Below, piece by piece: positions 58,865-64,000 of a stretch of 64,000 nucleotides of DNA. The stretch covers positions 124,001 to 188,000 of the forward strand of contig MU603947.1 in assembly GCA_025201845.1 (NCBI GenBank), read 5' to 3'. This stretch comes from Martensiomyces pterosporus (Eukaryota > Kickxellomycota > Kickxellomycetes > Kickxellales > Kickxellaceae). The notes beneath the pieces were generated by a model. It made no database searches. It saw only the letters and a program-made list of their open reading frames with translations, and was not told the origin of the DNA. Every line of letters begins with the position of its first letter. The first letter of the stretch is position 1. Made by a program: the position numbers and the translations under genes.

Positions 58865-60643
58865 CTAGTCTGCACCCTTTTCGTCGCGGTCTAGCGTAAT
58901 GACGGTGACTGAAATATCATCACGGAACCTGCGCGAGTGCGGTGGCGGAATGGCAAGCAGGCGCCGAATGATATCATCGCTGCGACGACCCAAGCGGTCC
59001 GTTGACAGAGCAGTGCGGATGAGATGTGTGGCTGCATTATCGTCCTCGGTCGTCAGCGTGCTTGAGGTCTTTTCGCTGCCCTTGCCCTTGTTGTGCGCCT
59101 CGTACCACTGCGCAACGGTGTCAATAACCTCTGCATCCGATAGCTGGTCGTAGAGACCGTCGGAGGCCATGACGATGAACTTGTCGTTTTCGCTCAGCTG
59201 GTGCTTGACAATCACCGGCCGTGCTGTCACATACGGCGGCGTGCTGTAGTTTGGCGGCGTGGTGGCGTAGCGGTGGCCACGGGCATACAGGACTGGGAAC
59301 AGGTCCTGCTGAGTCTCGAGCGACCACTTGTATCTGCAATCTCCAAACGCTCTGGTGGGCATCAGTCCGCCGAGCACACGGCCCTTGCGGATAACTGCGG
59401 TCTCTCCTGGGTGCTCACGGTTCATACGCGCCAGCTCGTTCTTGTTGCTGGCCGTCTGGTCCTCACTAAGCCTCACAGCCTTCCACGTCCCGTTGTCTAA
59501 CCGAACGCCCAGCAGCGCTCTGCTATCACCGGTGTTGCCAACCACGACCTCCTCGGCCTTGGCATCGACCACGGCAACAAGCCCGCAGCTGCCAGAGACC
59601 GCTGGTCCAAGCAACTGGTCCATACGCATGAGATTCTGCGACTTGCGGAAATCTGCCAGCGCACCGTGCACCAATTCGTAGTCCATGTTGATAAATGTCG
59701 CTGTCAGCGCCAACGATGTGTGGTCCCAGTCAAGTCCGGCCTCCTTTGCCAGCTGCTTAACAGTACCCGCCAGCGGAGTGCCATTGTTGGCACCCTGTGG
59801 CGTGGTTGACCTTCTAACGAGCTCCAGCGACTCGTTGAGCATAGGACCGATGCGCGCAGCAATCTGCTCTGCGCACATGTACCCGGCATGCCCATCAAAG
59901 ACGCCAAACATGAAGCGCGAAGGCGCCTGCGCACCAATTCCGTCCTTGGGCACAGCGCCTCTGGGCTGCACTATATCCCAGGCCAAGTAGTCCTCAATCG
60001 GGTCATTGGACGAAACCTGGTTTGTATCAACTCGCAGCCTCAGACCCGTGCCCACTTTTGTGTCTCCATCCAGGCACCACGACTTCTCCTTTGCATGCAA
60101 AATCGCATCCACCTCCTCCTCCGTCAGCAGACCCAAACGCCGTGCTTGCTCACGCCGCTCTTTGACCGACAATCCATCGAGCTTTTTGCGAGCCTCATCG
60201 CGCTTCAGCGCTACAGACTGCAGAGCGGCTTGTGCTTGGGTCTGCGTCGCCGTTGGCACGCCCACTGCCGCATTGCCGCCTGCAGCTGTAGGCGACGACG
60301 GCTGCCGGAGGAAGAACGTATAGCTGGCCACCCCCAGCAGCGTCAAAACACCGCCAATAGCAAATGTCAATGAGCGCTTGTTGCCTGTAGGCTTGGCTTT
60401 GGCCGAGTCTGCCGCCTTTGGCGAGGACGGCCTGGATACGTCACCGCTTCCTCGACTGCTCGCAGCGCCGCCGTCATTCGGAAGCTGCTGTTTGGAAGAG
60501 CCTGTGAAACCGCGCCTTTGCTTAATGTTGGCCGCTGGCATGTTAAAGGATCTGAATGTAGAGTGCAGAGGGGTCCTGGCGGAGAAGCGAAGCTGCGCTG
60601 AAGCTCTCTGCTCCAAGACACGACGAACGCGCTGCGAGTACAT
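58865..60643 (-). CDS. PTC5: Mitochondrial PP2C phosphatase (pyruvate dehydrogenase phosphatase-like)
   Basis: A 592-residue metal-dependent Ser/Thr phosphatase, predicted to reactivate the pyruvate dehydrogenase complex. The N-terminus (MYSQRVRRVLEQRASAQLRF) is an Arg-rich presequence; one membrane helix follows (about 93-112, LTFAIGGVLTLLGVASYTFF). PP2C motifs: FGVFDGHAGYMCAEQIA, SGSCGLVAVVDAKAEEVVVG then NTGDSRALLGVRL, RMNREHPGE, RAFGDCRYKW, VMASDGLYDQLSDAEV and the last Asp in FRDDISVTVI. The membrane helix plus large inserts match fungal Ptc5/PDP rather than Ptc7. Divergent from the Faf1-like gene. Single exon. PP2C secure; PDH target inferred. Confidence 0.88.
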   Translation of the reverse strand: MYSQRVRRVLEQRASAQLRFSARTPLHSTFRSFNMPAANIKQRRGFTGSSKQQLPNDGGAASSRGSGDVSRPSSPKAADSAKAKPTGNKRSLTFAIGGVLTLLGVASYTFFLRQPSSPTAAGGNAAVGVPTATQTQAQAALQSVALKRDEARKKLDGLSVKERREQARRLGLLTEEEVDAILHAKEKSWCLDGDTKVGTGLRLRVDTNQVSSNDPIEDYLAWDIVQPRGAVPKDGIGAQAPSRFMFGVFDGHAGYMCAEQIAARIGPMLNESLELVRRSTTPQGANNGTPLAGTVKQLAKEAGLDWDHTSLALTATFINMDYELVHGALADFRKSQNLMRMDQLLGPAVSGSCGLVAVVDAKAEEVVVGNTGDSRALLGVRLDNGTWKAVRLSEDQTASNKNELARMNREHPGETAVIRKGRVLGGLMPTRAFGDCRYKWSLETQQDLFPVLYARGHRYATTPPNYSTPPYVTARPVIVKHQLSENDKFIVMASDGLYDQLSDAEVIDTVAQWYEAHNKGKGSEKTSSTLTTEDDNAATHLIRTALSTDRLGRRSDDIIRRLLAIPPPHSRRFRDDISVTVITLDRDEKGAD

Positions 60644-60972
60644 ACAAGGAAAAGAGAGGGAAAGAGGTGTAATTCCCCTGCAGGCTGGCGTTGTTAAGCT
60701 ATATCAAGAACCTGTCGGCTACCGAAACGAAAAAAGGAGTGTAGAAAAGCGTGCTGGCAGCACCTTCCACGAGGTGGAGCTCCACTAGGCCTGCCTGTGC
60801 GGGAAATAGGAGCAGGGGCAGCGGGCAAAAAAAAATATGGCTGCAAGAGCTACTGTGATCAAATCAACGCAAGGCAGGAAAAATAAACCACTCCAAACCG
60901 CATGGCTAAAAATCACCTTTCTTCCCTATTTCTTGCTTTCTATTTTTCACTCTACATTTAGCGGCTTTGACG
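60644..60972. other. Shared promoter, PP2C phosphatase (-) and Faf1-like gene (+)
   Basis: 329 bases between divergent genes. An A9 run is near 60827. No gene is seen. Confidence 0.55.
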
Positions 60973-61753
60973 ATGCCCATTGACGCAGGGAAACCTAAGC
61001 GGGTGCCAGAGGTGGTGGTCTTTGATGGCGGCTCCTCTGCAGCGAACAAGCCCAGCACAACAAAATTCGAATACAAGTCCTTTATGTCATCAAAAATATC
61101 CAAAATCAACGCCAAGCCGCCAAAGCCCAAGACACAAAAGGAGCTGAAGGAGGAAGAGGAAGACAAGCGCAACGACCGCGAGTTGAAGGAGCTCCTGGAA
61201 GGCAAGGTGATGATTGAGAGATTGCACGAGTCGCAGCTAACCGGACAGGAGCGCCACAAGTACAATACGCAGAAACTCGCCAAGCTGGGTATGAAGGTGA
61301 AGACCAAGGAAAAGATGCCCGCAAACATGTACTTTGCCGTCCAGCGCAACCGCGATGAGCGTGCAAAGAAATCCATCCAGGACGCCAAGGACCGCGGCAT
61401 CCTCAATGCGTCAATGAAGCGTGAGCTGGAGCTACTACATACGGGAAAGACCTCTGATGACAACAGCAAGAGGAAACCTAGAGGCGATCGCGGGCTGAAG
61501 ATTGGGTCTGGCAGATTCAAGGACGGCGTTTTGCACATATCCAAGAGCCACTCTACTACATACGGGAAAGACCTCTGATGACAACAGCAAGAGGAAACCT
61601 AGAGGCGATCGCGGGCTGAAGATTGGGTCTGGCAGATTCAAGGACGGCGTTTTGCACATATCCAAGAGCCACATAGCCCGTGTCAATGGGTCATCATCGG
61701 GTGGCGGTAGCAAGGGATCGCGAGTGGGGAAAAAGCACGGCAAGCGGCGCTGA
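60973..61753 (+). CDS. FAF1: Faf1/C1orf131-like (DUF4602) 40S rRNA-processing protein, frame broken by a tandem duplication
   Basis: Nucleolar factor of small-subunit pre-rRNA processing. The block order matches the family: VPEVVVFDGGSS at the N-terminus, TGQERHKYNTQKLAKLGMK, KEKMPANMYFAVQRNRDER, and the C-terminal IGSGRFKDGVLHISKSHI, like the GKFKNGTL..I end of C1orf131. The start is the ATG at 60973. A 120-base segment (61432-61551) is repeated at 61553-61672 with one T between (period 121), so the assembled frame ends early at 61578 (KSHSTTYGKDL). The natural end, ARVNGSSSGGGS and a basic RVGKKHGKRR tail, is in another frame and stops at 61753. Whether the break is real or an assembly error decides if the gene is functional. 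Confidence 0.8.
61432..61672. repeat. Tandem duplication, 120-base copies, period 121, within the Faf1-like gene
   Basis: Copies 61432-61551 and 61553-61672 look identical and are separated by a single T. The unit starts ctactacatacggg and ends caagagccac. Because 121 is not a multiple of three it shifts the frame. Confidence 0.93.
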
Positions 61754-62562
61754 TCTATAGCTTAAGGTGTTCAATAGCAAATATATGGCTAATTCCTGGG
61801 TAGCGCCTTGGTTTGAGCGCCAACATGTATAACTCCATGCAATACATGGCTATTGGAATTAGAAAAGGTTGGAAAGAGCAAGGCTGGTGTTAGAAATATG
61901 AGGCATTTCTGCTATGCAGTATGAAGTGTTCGACTGTTAGATGCTAGAAATTGCCAGCATAGCAGTCGAGTTGGCTGGTGCTGAGTTTGGCTTGTCGTGC
62001 GCTGCAGATCTTGACGGTTCAGGTATCAAGGAGTGTTTGTTCTAGGCAATCTTGGCGATTTCTTAATGAATGTGCCTGACTAGAAAGGGGATAAAGAGGC
62101 ACTCAGTGATACATGGCTGTATCGCTAGGTCCAAATGAGGTCAAACTGAAAAGAAATGGCCGTCTTAAGAATAAAAATATGAATTCATTGAGAATTGTTT
62201 TTCAGCAGGTAATGCCGAGAGGGGGCTGTATATGCGTTATGGATGTATATGCTCATCTAGCTTGGAGACTCTGGCGTCTCGGGGAAATGTTGTACATCGA
62301 TGTAAACTGAGGAACTCATACCAACCTTTGTACACTGCCCTTGAATAGCACTTCTCATATGACAAAGTGGAAAGCCACAGCATACACAAGTTGGTCATAT
62401 TGATAGATTGTAACATGTGTGTGTACACAGCAACCTGCAGGTCGTAGAAGCACGGATCACAACACAACATATGCCAGAAATTAGCCGCATAGCAGTAGAG
62501 CTGACTAGAGTTGATTTTGCTTCCCCGCCAGAAGTGGCTGATTGAATCCAATCCGGTTGCAT
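61754..62562. other. Intergenic region, Faf1-like gene to tRNA-Thr, with structured repeats
   Basis: 809 AT-richer bases. Inverted repeats ctgctatgc (61909-61917) / gcatagcag (61957-61965) and cgactg (61931-61936) / cagtcg (61963-61968) form a possible hairpin. Part of this (61946 onward, agaaatt..gcatagcagt..gag) recurs in diverged form at about 62473-62520. A 65-codon frame at 62113-62310 has no known similarity. It may be a decayed mobile element or an RNA. Confidence 0.45.
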
Positions 62563-62635
62563 GCCCGCTTAGCTCAGTTGGCAGAGCGGCACCCTCGTAA
62601 GGTGAAGGTCATTAGTTCGATTCTGATAGTGGGCA
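62563..62635 (+). tRNA. tRNA-Thr (CGT anticodon)
   Basis: A 73-base intronless tRNA. Acceptor stem GCCCGCT pairs with AGTGGGC (one G-T), then discriminator A. D arm GCTC/GAGC with loop AGTTGGCA. Anticodon loop CTCGTAA with CGT at 62596-62598, stem GCACC/GGTGA with one closing mismatch (G-A). T arm ATTAG-TTCGATT-CTGAT. CGT reads the Thr codon ACG. The internal promoter boxes (TAGCTCAGTTGG and GTTCGATTC) are intact. No CCA is encoded, as expected in a nuclear genome. Confidence 0.9.
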
Positions 62636-62931
62636 GCTTGCGATGGTTGGATTCCCTTTTTGCCCAACAGCTCTATTTTTCTGCCCCTGAACCAGTGCTC
62701 CGCTGCCACTTTGATTGGGTGGCGTTGTTTACACTGTGGCTTGGCTTGCCTGTTCGCCTGGCTGGCCCTGCATGTATAGCAGTAGCACGCCTTCAGCGTT
62801 TGCTCTTGCGTTCGCTTCTTTCTTACCGCCCTTGCATTTTTCAATTAGCCATCCTGCATTTCCTGCCACACTTCATTCCGCCCACTTGTACACCACTTCA
62901 ACGCCAAATACATGCATTTCACGTTCGTGTG
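62636..62931. other. Promoter region of FunK1 gene B
   Basis: About 296 bases between the tRNA and the gene B ATG. The frame of gene B is open through it, but the first plausible ATG is 62932. No separate gene is seen. Confidence 0.5.
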
Positions 62932-64000
62932 ATGAGCAACAGCAGCAGCGGCAACTTTGACAGCCCTTCGAAGAAACCACCAAACACCGATGGCCAGCCA
63001 TTTTTGTTCTTCCCCGACGACAGCAATGTCGCAGCAGCCTCACGGGGTGCCAGTGAGCCTGGCGATGTAAGTGCTGTTGATCTACCCTCTGTTTGCTATC
63101 TATTCTTTACCAAACATGCAGACGCACTAACAGCAGCGCTGTATATTGCCGGTTCTCGTTTCACTCAGCCTCTTCCGTATAGCCAAGCCACCTTGCAACG
63201 CCGGCACACAATAATCTCAACCATGAACAGCCGGCAGTGAATGTATCGGACCTCAGAAAGCGGCGTGACGGGCTGGTAGATGCGCTGAGTAAGAGCGAGA
63301 ATCAAAATGTCTCCTTCGAGGATTTGATGAGTGACCTTGAATTGCTGGAGCCCTTTGAAAAGTTCTCGAAGGACACGCCCAGCCTGTTTTCCGCCGCAGC
63401 TCACAAAGCCGCGGTTTTCGAGAAAGATGGCCTGCGCTTCAACGATACCGGCAGGAAACTGCTGACTGGCGAGGCGGCATTCGTGGCGAATTTCAAGAGT
63501 TTGTGGAGGGCTATGGATGCGGAGGATAAGAGCCCCTTAGCAGGCACACTGTCAAAATCGGCTTACCGCCTTGTCGACTGCCAGACTGCGTCCGTTGGCG
63601 GGAACAATCTAAAGCTGGGCGTTGTTTTCTGCGACAGGAAAGTTCCAGACCCAGATTTTTCCTCGGTGCATCTAATCCTCGAAGCTAAGGCATCGTCGTG
63701 CTCAGGTGCACTGCCTTCTGAGTACCTTGGCCAGATAGCAGATTATGCTCTGCACATTTGGATGGATCAGCCAACTCGTGTCTTTGTACCGATCCTGTTT
63801 ATGCATGGCCGGCTTCTGGATCTGTTCGTATTCACCCGCCATTGCTATTACAGAGCCAAGCTAGGCTCAATTTGCCTCGGCGACTTTGATCCACCTCCAG
63901 GCGACGTAGAAGATATCCAGGACATTCTGAAGAAAGTCTGGTTCCTGCTGGCATTGCCACCACGTCAGTTCGGTCACATCAGCGACAAAGCGCTCAAGCC
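62932..64000 (+). CDS. FunK1-type protein, gene B, N-terminal half with RecB-like nuclease signature; cut by the window edge
   Basis: Exon 1 is 62932-63066 (45 codons, MSNSSSGNFDSPSKK.. to SEPGD), intron 63067-63230 (gtaagt..aacag, phase 0), then an open exon from 63231 (PAVNVSDLRKRRDG) to the edge. It is a paralogue of gene A: RLVDCQTAS, QPTRVFVPILFMHG and RQFGHISDKAL match A's TDCQSAE, QPTRIFVPILCIQG and DQFGHLCDIKG. It carries DPDFSSVHLILEAKA (PD at 63651-63656, EAK at 63681-63689) and YLGQIADYALHIW (QxxxY, 63732-63746), matching motifs of PD-(D/E)XK nucleases of the RecB type. The kinase domain should lie beyond base 64000. Family by paralogy is good; the nuclease idea is inference. Confidence 0.78.

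Overview
The window is nuclear DNA from a filamentous, early-diverging fungus. The best guess is Kickxellomycotina (a Coemansia-like species). Reasons: standard genetic code, fairly GC-rich compact genes, few and short introns (88-226 bases, GT..AG), fungal-type genes (alternative oxidase, fused FOX2, Pob3 without an HMG box, two FunK1-type kinases, an F-box/leucine-rich protein), and metazoan-like genes that ascomycete yeasts often lack (ARL8, ITFG1/TIP, TRAPPC2L, raptor with WD40, a CIP2A-like protein). The taxonomic call is from recognition only; no search was run. I support 33 protein-coding genes, two of them cut by the window edges, and one tRNA.

Layout. 1-13.8 kb: N-terminal part of phospholipase D (-), ARL8 GTPase (+), a GFA/CENP-V zinc protein (+), a PH-FYVE protein (+), mitochondrial ornithine carbamoyltransferase (-), eIF1A (-), Sec61-gamma/SSS1 (-), a small two-helix membrane protein (-) and ISA2 (+). 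14-23.2 kb: alternative oxidase (+), FunK1-like kinase A (-), HGH1 (-), ULP1 SUMO protease (+), COP9 subunit 2 (-). 23.6-37.7 kb: raptor/KOG1 (+), peroxisomal FOX2 (+), a CIP2A-like armadillo/coiled-coil protein (-), an endosulfine (+). 38-48.8 kb: ITFG1/TIP (-), F-box-like protein (+), cytochrome P450 (+), peroxisomal HSDL2-like dehydrogenase (+), a seven-helix receptor (+). 49.7-64 kb: DHHC palmitoyltransferase (+), RibD-like deaminase (-), TRAPPC2L (-), POB3 (-), NMNAT-like adenylyltransferase (+), a membrane-anchored coiled-coil protein (-), a YMR226C-like dehydrogenase (-), mitochondrial PP2C phosphatase (-), a Faf1-like rRNA-processing protein (+), tRNA-Thr(CGT) (+), and the start of FunK1-like gene B (+).

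This is mostly an ordinary housekeeping region with many divergent pairs sharing 330-900 base promoters. Shared themes are mitochondria (OTC, ISA2, AOX, PP2C), peroxisomal lipid oxidation (FOX2 and the HSDL2-like enzyme, both ending in PKL), and nutrient/TOR signalling (raptor, endosulfine and a CIP2A-like protein within 14 kb).

The points most worth a second look: the FunK1 pair, in which gene B carries a PD-x8-EAK plus QxxxY RecB-like nuclease signature upstream of where the kinase should lie, while gene A has lost both that signature and the kinase DFG-type Asp; a 121-base tandem duplication that frameshifts the Faf1 gene, and another duplication of the same period in front of SSS1; two 10-N gaps each flanked by an unmerged duplicate (412 and 446 bases), one of which inflates the P450; and a structured, partly repeated element near the tRNA.
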